A stretch of 64,000 nucleotides of DNA from Austwickia sp. (GCA_016711265.1 JADJTI010000001.1:496001-560000); one strand, 5' to 3'; counted from the first letter of the stretch, positions 42,707-51,432 are shown. Made by a program: numbers and translations. Notes: a model not told the origin generated them from the sequence alone.

Positions 42707-42712
42707 TAGTCT
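42707..42712 (+). promoter_or_regulatory. -10 element TAGTCT of the tkt operon promoter
   Basis: TAGTCT lies 94 bases before the tkt ATG, so unlike many neighbours this operon has a leader. Confidence 0.45.
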
Positions 42713-42742
42713 CGATGGTGACCGATCGAGCAACTCCGGGCC

Positions 42743-42758
42743 CGTGAAACACCTCACG
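42743..42758. promoter_or_regulatory. CRP/GlxR-like site CGTGA-N6-TCACG in the tkt leader
   Basis: CGTGAAACACCTCACG has exact 5-base arms at CRP spacing and differs from the TGTGA/TCACA consensus only at the outer bases. It lies about 30 bases downstream of the predicted tkt start, where binding would block transcription. Confidence 0.45.
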
Positions 42759-42806
42759 AACGGCGCGGTCTCGGACCGGCTTCACACCAGGAACAGGACA
42801 GGCACC

Positions 42807-44969
42807 ATGACCGATAGCCCAGCCATTTCCCGGCGCGACCCCTCGCTGAGTCTGCCCGTGGCGACCCACACCGGGTGGACCGACCTCGACATCCGGGCCG
42901 TCGACACGATCCGCCTGCTGGCCGCTGACGCCGTACAGAAGGTGGGCAACGGCCACCCGGGGACCGCGATAAGCCTGGCACCGGTGGCCTACCTGCTGTA
43001 CCAGAACGTCATGCGGCACGACCCGAGCGCCCCCCATTGGCTGGGCCGCGACCGCTTCGTCTTGTCGGCCGGACACTCCAGCCTCACCCAATACCTGCAG
43101 CTATTCACCAGCGGCTACGGCCTGGAGCTTGCCGATCTCCAAGCGCTGCGGACGTTTGAGAGCAAGACGCCCGGGCACCCCGAGGTCCACCACACCACGG
43201 GCGTGGAGATCACCACCGGCCCGCTGGGCTCGGGGCTCGCCTCGGCGGTCGGGATGGCGATGGCGGTACGTCGTCAGCACGGTCTGCTCGACCCGGACAC
43301 CCCGTGGGGGCAGAGCCTGTTCGACCACGACATCTACGTCATCGCCTCGGACGGCGATCTGATGGAGGGGGTCAGCGCCGAGGCCTCCTCGTTGGCCGGC
43401 CATCAGCAGCTGGGCAACCTGACGGTGATCTACGACCAGAACCACATCTCCATCGAGGACGACACCGACGTGTCCTTCAGCGAGGACGTCGGGATGCGCT
43501 ACGAGGCGTACGGCTGGCACGTCGAACGGGTGGACTGGCGGTGTATCCCCACTGACGCCGACCCCGGATCGTACGTGGAGGACGTGGACGCTCTGCGGGC
43601 GGCCCTCGACCGTGGCCGCCAGATCATCGACAAGCCGACCATCGTCATCCTCAACACCATCATCGCCTGGCCGGCACCGACAATGCAGAACACCGGCAAG
43701 TCCCACGGTGCGGCGCTGGGAGCCGACGAGATCGCCGCCACGAAGCGGTTGCTCGGGTTCGACCCAGAGCAGTCCTTCCACGTCGAACCGGAGGTGTTGG
43801 CGCATACCCGCCGGGTGATCGAGCGAGGACAGGCCGCCCGGGCCGCCTGGGACGCGCGCTTCGCCACCTGGGCGGCGGACCACCCCGAGCGCGCCGCCTT
43901 GCTGCAGCGGCTGCAGGAGCGGCGACTGCCCGAGGGGTTGGACGCGGCCCTGCCGACGTTCGAGCCGGACGAGAAGGGCCTGGCCACCCGGGCGGCCTCC
44001 GGGAAGGTCCTAGGCGCCATCGCCGAGGTGATGCCCGAGTTGTGGGGCGGGTCCGCCGACCTGGCCGAATCCAACAACACCACGATGAAAGGCGAGCCGT
44101 CCTTCATCCCTACCGAGCGCCAGACCAGCATGTGGAGCGGCGGTCCGTACGGCCGCACCCTGCACTTCGGCGTCCGGGAACACGCCATGGGCATGGCGCT
44201 GAACGGCATCGCCCTGGAGGGTCTGACCCGGCCCTATGGGGGCACCTTCCTGGTGTTCTCCGACTACATGCGGCCCGCCGTACGACTGGCCGCGATCCAG
44301 AAGGTGCCCGTCACGTTCGTCTGGACCCACGACTCCATCGGTCTGGGTGAGGACGGCCCCACCCACCAGCCCATCGAGCACCTGGCGGCCCTGCGGGCCA
44401 TCCCGGACCTGGCCGTGGTCCGGCCGGCCGACGCCAACGAAACGGCGGTGGCGTGGCGCACCATCCTGGCCAACGCCACCCCCGCCGGGCTGTGCCTGAG
44501 CCGGCAGAACCTGCCGATCATCCCCCGTGGCGGGGACGGGTACGCCGGCGCCGACGGCGTCGCCCGGGGTGCGTACGTCGTGGCGGCCGAATCCGGCGAC
44601 CAGGCGCAGGTCCTGCTGATCGGCACCGGGTCCGAGGTGTCGCTGGCGCTGGCAGCCCGGGACACCCTCGAGGCGCAGGGCATCCCCACCCGGGTCGTCT
44701 CGATGCCCTGCTGGGAGTGGTTCGCCGCCCAGGACAGCGCCTACCAGCACGAGGTCCTGCCGCCCGCGGTGACGGCCCGCGTCAGTGTCGAAGCCGGCAG
44801 CGTCATGGGGTGGTGCCGGTGGGTGGGCGCGTCCGGGCGTTCCATCGGCATCGACCACTTCGGCGCCTCCGCCGACGCCACGACCCTCTTCACGACGTTC
44901 GGCTTCACCGCTGAGGCGGTCGTCGAGGCGGCCACCGCCGTGCTCGCAGCGACCCAGGAAGGACGCTGA
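42807..44969 (+). CDS. tkt: Transketolase
   Basis: A 720-residue thiamine-diphosphate enzyme that moves two-carbon units between pentose-phosphate sugars. The ThDP/Mg motif runs from SDGDLMEG (181-188) to N212. GNGHPGTAISLAP (48-60) and the C-terminal catalytic FGVREHAMGMALNGI are typical. It heads the operon tkt-tal-zwf-opcA-pgl, with one base between it and tal. The ATG was chosen for its family-like N-terminus; SD-like AGGAACAGGACAGG lies just upstream. The N-terminal extension of about 20 residues is normal for actinobacteria. Confidence 0.97.
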   Translation: MTDSPAISRRDPSLSLPVATHTGWTDLDIRAVDTIRLLAADAVQKVGNGHPGTAISLAPVAYLLYQNVMRHDPSAPHWLGRDRFVLSAGHSSLTQYLQLFTSGYGLELADLQALRTFESKTPGHPEVHHTTGVEITTGPLGSGLASAVGMAMAVRRQHGLLDPDTPWGQSLFDHDIYVIASDGDLMEGVSAEASSLAGHQQLGNLTVIYDQNHISIEDDTDVSFSEDVGMRYEAYGWHVERVDWRCIPTDADPGSYVEDVDALRAALDRGRQIIDKPTIVILNTIIAWPAPTMQNTGKSHGAALGADEIAATKRLLGFDPEQSFHVEPEVLAHTRRVIERGQAARAAWDARFATWAADHPERAALLQRLQERRLPEGLDAALPTFEPDEKGLATRAASGKVLGAIAEVMPELWGGSADLAESNNTTMKGEPSFIPTERQTSMWSGGPYGRTLHFGVREHAMGMALNGIALEGLTRPYGGTFLVFSDYMRPAVRLAAIQKVPVTFVWTHDSIGLGEDGPTHQPIEHLAALRAIPDLAVVRPADANETAVAWRTILANATPAGLCLSRQNLPIIPRGGDGYAGADGVARGAYVVAAESGDQAQVLLIGTGSEVSLALAARDTLEAQGIPTRVVSMPCWEWFAAQDSAYQHEVLPPAVTARVSVEAGSVMGWCRWVGASGRSIGIDHFGASADATTLFTTFGFTAEAVVEAATAVLAATQEGR

Positions 44970-44970
44970 G

Positions 44971-46122
44971 ATGACCAACCCTCGACTGGAGGCCCTGGCC
45001 GACGCGGGCGTCTCGATCTGGCTGGACGACCTCAACCGGCCGATGATCACCTCCGGTGAACTGCAGGGGCTGATCGACGACGCGGGGGTCGTCGGGGTCA
45101 CCACGAACCCGACGATCTTCGCGGCCGCGCTGAGCCACGGCGCGGCGTACGACGAACAGGTCCGCTCGCTCTGCGAAGGCAGCAACAGCCTGGAGAACGT
45201 CACCTTCGAGATCACCACCGAGGATGTACGTCGCGCCTGCGACATCCTGCGCCCGGTGTACGACGCCACCCACGGCCAGGACGGGCGGGTGTCCATCGAG
45301 GTGGACCCGCGGATGGCGCGAGACACCCCGGGCACGGTCGACATGGCCCGCCGCCTGTGGCAAGCCGTGGACCGGCCCAACGTGATGATCAAGATCCCTG
45401 CCACAGTGCAGGGTCTCCCGGCGATCACCCACGTCCTGTCCGAGGGGATCAACGTCAACGTGACGCTGATCTTCTCCCTGGACCGCTACCGCGGGGTGAT
45501 GAACGCCTTCCTCGTGGGCCTGGAGCAGGCTCGTGAGGCCGGCCGGGACCTGTCCACGATCCACTCGGTCGCCTCCTTCTTCGTCAGCCGGGTCGACAGC
45601 GAGGTCGATAGGCGCCTGGACGCCCTGATCGCCGGTTCGGACCCCGCGGTAGCCGAGGCCGCGACCCAGCTGAAAGGTCGCGCGGGCATCGCCAACGCCC
45701 GCCTGGCTTACCAGGCCTACCAGGAGGTGTTCGGGACGCCGCGCTGGGAGAACCTGCGCGACGACGGCGGCCACGCCCAGCGGCCGTTGTGGGCCTCGAC
45801 CGGGGTGAAGAACCCGGCCTACCCCGACACGATGTACGTCACCGAGCTCGTCGCGCCGAACACCGTCAACACCATGCCGATGGCGACCTTGGCGGCGATG
45901 GCCGACCACGGAGAGATCCCGACGGACCCGGTCACCGGCGGCTACGACGAGGCGACCACCGTCCTGGACGACCTGGAACGCCTGGGGGTGCGGTATCAGG
46001 ACGTCGTCGACCTCCTGGAGGAGGAAGGGCTGGACAAGTTCGTGACCTCGTGGAACGAGCTGCTGCACGGCATCGACGAGGCTCTCATCCGGGCGCGTGA
46101 GGGCGAACAGGGTCGCCGGTGA
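44971..46122 (+). CDS. tal: Transaldolase
   Basis: A 383-residue enzyme that transfers the dihydroxyacetone unit from sedoheptulose 7-phosphate to glyceraldehyde 3-phosphate. The Schiff-base Lys is K141 in NVMIKIPAT. SIWLDDLNRPMI (15-26) and VTTNPTIF (43-50) are the actinobacterial-type N-terminal motifs. The length fits the longer Tal class (about 370 residues) of this phylum. The ATG follows the tkt stop by one base, with AGGAAGGA upstream. Its own stop overlaps the zwf GTG (GTGA). Confidence 0.97.
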   Translation: MTNPRLEALADAGVSIWLDDLNRPMITSGELQGLIDDAGVVGVTTNPTIFAAALSHGAAYDEQVRSLCEGSNSLENVTFEITTEDVRRACDILRPVYDATHGQDGRVSIEVDPRMARDTPGTVDMARRLWQAVDRPNVMIKIPATVQGLPAITHVLSEGINVNVTLIFSLDRYRGVMNAFLVGLEQAREAGRDLSTIHSVASFFVSRVDSEVDRRLDALIAGSDPAVAEAATQLKGRAGIANARLAYQAYQEVFGTPRWENLRDDGGHAQRPLWASTGVKNPAYPDTMYVTELVAPNTVNTMPMATLAAMADHGEIPTDPVTGGYDEATTVLDDLERLGVRYQDVVDLLEEEGLDKFVTSWNELLHGIDEALIRAREGEQGRR

Positions 46123-47663
46123 GCCCGGCCAAGGTCGCCGCCGGGCAGAACCCGCTGCGTGATCCGCTCGACAAGCGACTCCCCCGGATCGCCGGGCCCT
46201 GCAGCATGGTCATGTTCGGGGTCACCGGCGACCTGGCGCGCAAGAAGCTGATGCCGGCGATCTACGACCTGTCCCACCGGGGTCTGCTGCCACCGGGCTT
46301 CTCGCTGGTGGGCTTTGCTCGCCGGGACTGGGAGGACCAGGATTTCGGCACAGTGGTCCACGAGGCGGTCCGCCAGCATGCCCGCACCCCGTTCCGCGAA
46401 GAGGTCTGGCGTCAACTGGCCGAAGGGCTGCGGTTCGTGCCGGGCTCCTTCGACGACGACGCGGCCTTCGATCTGTTGGCGCAGACCGTTCACGACCTGG
46501 ACGAGGCGCGGGGAACCGGCGGCAACCATGCCTTCTACCTGTCCATCCCGCCCAAGTCCTTCGCCCAGGTATGCCGCCAACTGCAGCGGTCGGGCCTGAG
46601 TGAGCAGCGCGGAGACGCCTGGCGCCGGGTGGTCATCGAGAAGCCGTTCGGGCACGACCTGGCCAGCGCGACGGAGCTCAACGACATCGTCGAGGGAGTC
46701 TTCCCCCCGGACGCGGTCTTCCGGATCGATCACTACCTCGGCAAGGAGACGGTGCAGAACCTGTTGGCGATCCGGTTCGCCAACACCCTGTTCGAACCGA
46801 TCTGGAATGCCGCGTACGTCGACCACGTGCAGATCACCATGGCCGAGGACATCGGCATCGGCGGTCGCGCCGGGTACTACGACGGTGTCGGTGCCGCCCG
46901 CGACGTGATCCAGAACCACCTGCTGCAGTTGCTGGCCCTGGTGGCGATGGAGGAACCGGGGTCGTTCGACGCCGCGCACCTGCGGGCGGAGAAGGAGAAG
47001 GTTCTCGCCGCGGTGAGGCTGCCCGGTCCGGTGACGGCCTGCAGTGCCCGCGGACGGTACGCCCAAGGGTGGCAGGGCAGCGAACCGGTCCAGGGGTACG
47101 TCCAGGAGGAGGGGGTGGCCGCCGATTCGGCCACCGAGACGTACGCCGCGCTCAAACTCAGCGTGGAGAATCGCCGATGGGCCGGTGTGCCGTTCTACCT
47201 GCGCACCGGCAAACGCCTGGCCAAGCGGGTCACCGAGATCGCGGTGCTCTTCCGCCGGGCACCCTTCCTGCCGTTCAGCCCCACCGAGACCGAAGAGCTG
47301 GGGCAGAACGCGCTGGTCATCCGGGTGCAGCCCGACGAGGGCGTCACCGTGCGCTTCGGCTCGAAGGTTCCGGGCGCCCAACTGGAGGTCCGGGACGTCA
47401 CGATGGACTTCGGCTACGGCCGCTCCTTCACCGAGTCCAGTCCCGAGGCGTACGAACGGCTGATCCTCGACGTCCTGCTGGGCGACCCCCCGCTGTTTCC
47501 CCGCCACCAGGAGGTCGAGCAGTCCTGGCGGATCCTGGACCCGGTCATCGACCAGTGGTCCCAGCTCGCGGAGGGTCCGCAGGACTACCCGGCCGGCGGC
47601 TGGGGTCCCCACAGCGCCGATGAACTGCTGGAGCGCGACGGCCGACGCTGGAGGATGCCATGA
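46119..47663 (+). CDS. zwf: Glucose-6-phosphate 1-dehydrogenase
   Basis: A 514-residue NADP-dependent enzyme that oxidises glucose 6-phosphate to 6-phosphogluconolactone. The cofactor loop is GVTGDLARKK (34-43) and the substrate motif is RIDHYLGKE (202-210). The GTG start overlaps tal and its end overlaps opcA, so it is translated inside a coupled string. In actinobacteria OpcA, encoded next, is needed for full assembly or activity. pgi, often found between tal and zwf in relatives, is absent here. Confidence 0.97.
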   Translation: MSPAKVAAGQNPLRDPLDKRLPRIAGPCSMVMFGVTGDLARKKLMPAIYDLSHRGLLPPGFSLVGFARRDWEDQDFGTVVHEAVRQHARTPFREEVWRQLAEGLRFVPGSFDDDAAFDLLAQTVHDLDEARGTGGNHAFYLSIPPKSFAQVCRQLQRSGLSEQRGDAWRRVVIEKPFGHDLASATELNDIVEGVFPPDAVFRIDHYLGKETVQNLLAIRFANTLFEPIWNAAYVDHVQITMAEDIGIGGRAGYYDGVGAARDVIQNHLLQLLALVAMEEPGSFDAAHLRAEKEKVLAAVRLPGPVTACSARGRYAQGWQGSEPVQGYVQEEGVAADSATETYAALKLSVENRRWAGVPFYLRTGKRLAKRVTEIAVLFRRAPFLPFSPTETEELGQNALVIRVQPDEGVTVRFGSKVPGAQLEVRDVTMDFGYGRSFTESSPEAYERLILDVLLGDPPLFPRHQEVEQSWRILDPVIDQWSQLAEGPQDYPAGGWGPHSADELLERDGRRWRMP

Positions 47664-48709
47664 TCGTCGACCTTCCGGACAGCTCGGTCGCTCAGATCGC
47701 CGCAGCGCTCCAGGAACTGCGGGACGACATCGGGACCATGGCCTTGACCAGAGTGTTGACCCTGCTCGTCGTCACCGACGCGGCCCACGAGGACGAGGCG
47801 CACGAGGTGTCGCGGGCGGCGACCCACATGCACCCGGCCCGGATCGTGATGCTCGTCGAAGGCAGTGACCGCGGGCGCGCCCGGCTGGACGGGCAGGTGC
47901 GGGTCGGTGGGGATGCGGGTGCCAGTGAGGTGGTGGTGCTGCGCCTGCACGGCGAGCTCGTCCACCATCAGGCATCGGCTGTGCTGCCGCTGCTGCTGCC
48001 GGACTCCCCGATCGTGGCCTGGTGGCCCACGGGCGGGCCGCAGCATCCGGCAGCGGACCCGGTCGGGGCGCTGGCGGCGCGCCGGATCACCGACGCCGAA
48101 CACAGCGGCGACCCCTCGGACACCCTCAGGCGCCGTGCCAAGCACTACACCGACGGGGACACCGACCTGACCTGGACCCGCATCACCCGGTGGCGCGGCC
48201 TGCTGGCAGCGGTGCTGGACACCCCGCCGTACGCGCCGGTGGACCGGGTGACCGTGACTGGCGGCCTGGATTCGGCCTCTGCCGATCTCCTCGCAGCGTG
48301 GCTCGGGGAGTACCTGGACTGCCCGGTGGTGCGAGCGCGGACTCCGCACAACACAGGCCTGGTGAGCGCCCGACTCCACCGCCGCGATGGCGAAGTGGAC
48401 CTGGTGCGCCCCGATGGTGAGGTGGCGACGCTGACCATGCCAGGCCAGCCGGCGCGGAGCCTGGCGCTGCCCCGCCGTCGTGACCCCGAATGCCTGGCGG
48501 ATGAGTTGGCGAGGCTCGATGCCGATGAGGTCTTCGAGCGGGTGCTCACCCGCGGACTGCGCCGGTTGCGGACCACGCTGGCGGCCGGAGAGGCCGTCGA
48601 CCAGGGCCTGGCCCCGTCGGTTCCGGACTCTCGCCGCCTGGCGCGCAGGTTGAAGCAGGAATCCGCCGGCTGCGCGGGTGCCGACGACCCACCCAAGGAG
48701 CCGATGTGA
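47660..48709 (+). CDS. opcA: Glucose-6-phosphate dehydrogenase assembly protein OpcA
   Basis: A 349-residue cytoplasmic protein of the OpcA family, required for G6PDH oligomerisation or redox control in cyanobacteria and actinobacteria. Family segments are RVLTLLVVTDAAHEDEA (near residue 34), the HPARIVMLVEG stretch, LLPDSPIVAWWPTGGP (near 112) and the Trp-Arg of WTRITRWRGLLAAVLD. No catalytic site is expected. It is coupled at both ends: ATGA overlap with zwf and GTGA overlap with pgl. Confidence 0.93.
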   Translation: MIVDLPDSSVAQIAAALQELRDDIGTMALTRVLTLLVVTDAAHEDEAHEVSRAATHMHPARIVMLVEGSDRGRARLDGQVRVGGDAGASEVVVLRLHGELVHHQASAVLPLLLPDSPIVAWWPTGGPQHPAADPVGALAARRITDAEHSGDPSDTLRRRAKHYTDGDTDLTWTRITRWRGLLAAVLDTPPYAPVDRVTVTGGLDSASADLLAAWLGEYLDCPVVRARTPHNTGLVSARLHRRDGEVDLVRPDGEVATLTMPGQPARSLALPRRRDPECLADELARLDADEVFERVLTRGLRRLRTTLAAGEAVDQGLAPSVPDSRRLARRLKQESAGCAGADDPPKEPM

Positions 48710-49518
48710 GCCCTGCCCCGCAGCCGACGTACCGGGTGTTTCCCGACGCCAGCACCCTGGCGCAGGCCGCCGCCGCCGAGCTGGCTCGCGTGGTCTCTGA
48801 GGCGGTCGCTGCTCGAGGCAGCGCGTCCGTCGTGCTGACCGGAGGTTCGATGGGGACGGCCCTGATGACGGCACTGTCGGGCGAGGACGGCGGCCCACCC
48901 GTGGCCGCGCCCTGGTCGTCGGTGCAGGTGTGGTGGGGTGATGAACGCTTCCTGCCCGCCGGGGACCCCGACCGCAACGACACCCAGGCCGATACGGCGG
49001 GGCTGGGACGCCTGATCACCGTCGGGCTGAACCCAAGCAACGTTCATCGGCTGCCCGGTCCCGACGAGCCCGGCGATCCCGGCGATCCCAGCGACAGCGA
49101 CGACTTCGAGCGGGCGGCCCGCCAGTACGCAGCCCGGCTTGATGAGGCCGTCCCGAAAGATCGGGCGTTCGACGTGGTGCTGCTGGGCATGGGCCCGGAC
49201 GGCCACGTCGCGTCGCTGTTCCCGCACCACCCGAGCACGGCGGCCGCGGCGAACCCCGACGTCTCGGTGATCGCGGTGCAGGACTCGCCTAAGCCGCCGC
49301 CCCAGCGTCTCTCCCTGACCTTGCCGAGGCTGAACGCGGCGCGTCAGGTCTGGTTCCTGGTCACCGGCGAAGACAAGGCGCCGGCGGTACGGCGGGCGCG
49401 CACCACCGATGACCCGCAGGAATGCCCCGCGGGCGCCGTGCGGGGCCTGGAGGCCACCCTCTGGTGGCTCGATGACGGCGCCGCCGAGGCTGGAACATCG
49501 GGCTTGCCCTCTGCGTGA
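48706..49518 (+). CDS. pgl: 6-phosphogluconolactonase
   Basis: A 270-residue DevB-type lactonase that hydrolyses 6-phosphogluconolactone, the product of Zwf. The motifs VVLTGGSMG (near residue 42), WWGDERFLPAGDPDRND (near 75) and the catalytic GMGPDGHVASLFPHH (near 165, with the conserved His) are all present. An acidic, repeated DPGDPSDSDD insertion lies near residue 125. The GTG start overlaps the opcA stop. It is the last gene of the pentose-phosphate operon; no clear hairpin follows. Confidence 0.95.
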   Translation: MSPAPQPTYRVFPDASTLAQAAAAELARVVSEAVAARGSASVVLTGGSMGTALMTALSGEDGGPPVAAPWSSVQVWWGDERFLPAGDPDRNDTQADTAGLGRLITVGLNPSNVHRLPGPDEPGDPGDPSDSDDFERAARQYAARLDEAVPKDRAFDVVLLGMGPDGHVASLFPHHPSTAAAANPDVSVIAVQDSPKPPPQRLSLTLPRLNAARQVWFLVTGEDKAPAVRRARTTDDPQECPAGAVRGLEATLWWLDDGAAEAGTSGLPSA

Positions 49519-49562
49519 GCCGACGCGTCACACCTGCGAGCCCGCCCTCGGTGGGACGGCCG

Positions 49563-50471
49563 TCATGGCACCTGGCCGCTGGGTGGCCGACGCGGCATCC
49601 GCGCGTACAGCTCCGGTAGGGTCAGCGGGCTCCCCTCGAGCGTCTCGCAGGCCCCCAGCAGGTAGACCATCGCGGTGCGGGACGTGCGCGAGCGCGACCG
49701 ACCATCGCTGGGGTCGACAAACCGGACCAGCTGCTGATCGATGCTCCACTGATGGCTTTCCCACGACATCAGCGCGTTGAGGGTCCAGGCCATCTCCTCG
49801 GGAGCGACCCCGGCTCGCGGCTGCAGACCATAGACATCCAACGTCTCGTGCAGGATGGGGATCCACATGTCGTAGAGCGCGGTCAGCGATGCGGCCAACG
49901 ACTGACGGACCACCGGGTGCTCCGGCCACAACCACCGCACTGTGTCGGCCAACCCATACAAGTCGACGTCGAGGGCCTGCGCGATCTGCGCGCCGGCCAG
50001 GTGCCGGGCGAACTCCCCCAGCGGCAGCTGCAACCACAGCGGCAGTGCCTGCCGGAGGCGCGTGTAGTTCGCTCCGTGCCGACTCGGCCTCAGGATGTAG
50101 GCGAGCAGGTCGGCGTACCAGTCGGTCGCGGACGGCCATCGCCTACGCATCTGGTTGATGCTGACATCGAGTACACCTTCGACGAAGCGCTCGTGCCCCA
50201 CCAGCGCGGACAGGACGCGTGGCACCGGTTCACGGCCTGCCTTCGGCTGGACGTCGGCCCCCAACTGGGTGGCGAGGTGGCGGACCGCTTCGGACAGGAT
50301 GAACTGCGTCATCGGTCCCTGCGGGCCGTTCGGACCGCGGGCGGTCGCCGTGCGGATGACGACGGGTCGCAGATCCTCAAGCTCGACGTGCCCGATGACG
50401 CTAGGCTCTGGCGATCCGCGACGACTCACAACGATGGGGACCCGCTCGCCAAAACGCGGTCTCCGATCCAT
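49563..50471 (-). CDS. Protein of unknown function
   Basis: I cannot assign this 302-residue protein. The first 30 residues look like a beta-hairpin stretch (VPIVVSRRGSPEPSVIGHVEL). The remainder is strongly helical, with Trp-rich segments (WYADLLAYIL, LPLWLQLPLGEFARHLAG, TVRWLWPEHPVVRQSL), recalling the ligand-binding half of TetR-like regulators without a visible helix-turn-helix. No signal peptide or clear membrane helix is present. The start is secure: SD GAGGAG, then ATG, and an ideal TACAAT -10 about 20 bases upstream. It is transcribed alone, convergent to the pentose-phosphate operon. Confidence 0.8.
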   Translation of the reverse strand: MDRRPRFGERVPIVVSRRGSPEPSVIGHVELEDLRPVVIRTATARGPNGPQGPMTQFILSEAVRHLATQLGADVQPKAGREPVPRVLSALVGHERFVEGVLDVSINQMRRRWPSATDWYADLLAYILRPSRHGANYTRLRQALPLWLQLPLGEFARHLAGAQIAQALDVDLYGLADTVRWLWPEHPVVRQSLAASLTALYDMWIPILHETLDVYGLQPRAGVAPEEMAWTLNALMSWESHQWSIDQQLVRFVDPSDGRSRSRTSRTAMVYLLGACETLEGSPLTLPELYARMPRRPPSGQVP

Positions 50472-50492
50472 ACAGGCTCCTCGGCGCGCTGG

Positions 50493-50498
50493 ATTGTA
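50493..50498 (-). promoter_or_regulatory. -10 element TACAAT (unknown gene)
   Basis: On the minus strand TACAAT is the best -10 match near this gene. The predicted leader is about 14 nt with SD GAGGAG. No good -35 is seen. Confidence 0.55.
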
Positions 50499-50572
50499 CC
50501 CCGAATTCCTTGCGCCCGGAAGGGGTGGCCCCCCCGTGGTACCAGCACCTTAGCGCCTCAGCCCCCGCTGAG

Positions 50573-50578
50573 TACGGT
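50573..50578 (+). promoter_or_regulatory. Possible -10 element TACGGT (small secreted repeat protein)
   Basis: TACGGT lies about 100 bases before the ATG and directly follows a 6-bp hairpin, CTCAGC/GCTGAG (50557-50572). Weak evidence. Confidence 0.3.
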
Positions 50579-50675
50579 CGATGAAGTGTGGTGAAATGCC
50601 CAGACGGTTCGGCCTTCACCGGGTAACCGGGCGTGATCAGCCGAAATGTGCCGTCGTTTCGAAGGAGGGGTCGAA

Positions 50676-50930
50676 ATGAAGCGCATCATCCGGATCGGTG
50701 TCCTGACGAGTCTCATCGTGGCTGCGGGCGCCCCGACGGTCGCGCACGCGGCACAACCGGCAACCCAGACCTACCGGGTGCAGGCGCCGGCGACGCAGAC
50801 GTATCGCGTGCAGGCGCCAGCGACGCAGACGTATCGCGTGCACGCCCCCGCGACGCAGACGTATCGCGTGCAGGCCGCAACCCTGGCGACGCGGGCGGCC
50901 GTCGTCCTGCGCGTCCTCGGGCTCGGCTGA
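50676..50930 (+). CDS. Small secreted protein with four PATQTYRVQA repeats
   Basis: An 84-residue exported protein I do not recognise. A textbook signal peptide (1-25, MKRIIRIG...VAHA then AQ) precedes four tandem decapeptides at residues 28-67 (PATQTYRVQA, with one Q-to-H change in copy 3). A short tail, ATLATRAAVVLRVLGLG, follows. The SD GAAGGAGGGG at ideal spacing makes the start nearly certain. After cleavage the mature product would be about 59 residues, basic, with regularly spaced Tyr-Arg pairs. The repeats are nearly identical at DNA level, so they arose by recent duplication and may vary in number. It stands alone between divergent and convergent genes. Confidence 0.78.
   Translation: MKRIIRIGVLTSLIVAAGAPTVAHAAQPATQTYRVQAPATQTYRVQAPATQTYRVHAPATQTYRVQAATLATRAAVVLRVLGLG
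50757..50876 (+). repeat. Four 30-bp in-frame tandem repeats
   Basis: Copies start at 50757, 50787, 50817 and 50847. Copies 2-4 share the core GCGACGCAGACGTATCGCGT exactly; copy 1 has synonymous changes (AACCCAGACCTACCGGGT). Copy number may vary between strains. Confidence 0.9.
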
Positions 50931-50979
50931 CCGCAGCTCACCGCCGAGGCCGGCGCCACGCTGTCCGAGCCCGCGCTCG

Positions 50980-51330
50980 TCAGCGAATCAAACCGCGGTT
51001 ACGCAGCGTCGTCAGCGCCTCGTTCAAGATGGCGGCGCCGTCGGCGTCGGTACGACGCTCCTTCACGTACGCCAGGTGCGTCTTGTAGGGCTCGACGCGC
51101 GAAGGTGCGGGCGGGGCCTGAGGGTCTTGTCCCGCCGGAAAGCCACAACGCGGGCAATCCCAGAATTCCGGGACCCCACCGGTGGCATCGACCGCAAAGC
51201 TGGGCTGCGTTTCGTGGCCGTTGGCGCAGTAGTACGAAACCGTGACGCGCGGCGCGGCTTCACCGCGTTCGGCCTCACCCATCGGACCTGCGCCGACCCG
51301 ACTGCCGCGAATGGCGTTCGCACTGACCAT
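50980..51330 (-). CDS. rbpA: RNA polymerase-binding protein RbpA
   Basis: A 116-residue actinobacterial transcription factor that binds the principal sigma factor and beta subunit and stabilises open promoter complexes. The N-terminal AIRGSRVGAG tail, the core zinc-ribbon-like cysteines (YYCANGHET and WDCPRCGFPAG) and the C-terminal sigma-interaction helix (LTTLRNRGL) are all present. The basic linker KTHLAYVKERRT contacts DNA in known structures. SD TAGGAG lies before the ATG. A TAGCCT -10 about 60 bases upstream gives it its own promoter. Confidence 0.95.
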   Translation of the reverse strand: MVSANAIRGSRVGAGPMGEAERGEAAPRVTVSYYCANGHETQPSFAVDATGGVPEFWDCPRCGFPAGQDPQAPPAPSRVEPYKTHLAYVKERRTDADGAAILNEALTTLRNRGLIR

Positions 51331-51391
51331 AGGGACTCCTAGGAGGTCGTAACCGGCCGCGACAGGACGCGCGGATCACACTGGAAAACCG

Positions 51392-51397
51392 AGGCTA
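51392..51397 (-). promoter_or_regulatory. -10 element TAGCCT of the rbpA promoter
   Basis: On the minus strand TAGCCT lies 61 bases before the rbpA ATG, leaving a leader of about 55 nt with a good SD. I saw no sigma-R-type GGAAT/GTT pair. Confidence 0.4.
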
Positions 51398-51432
51398 CGC
51401 TGCCTGAGCCTGCGGTGGGGGCAGAATCCGGG

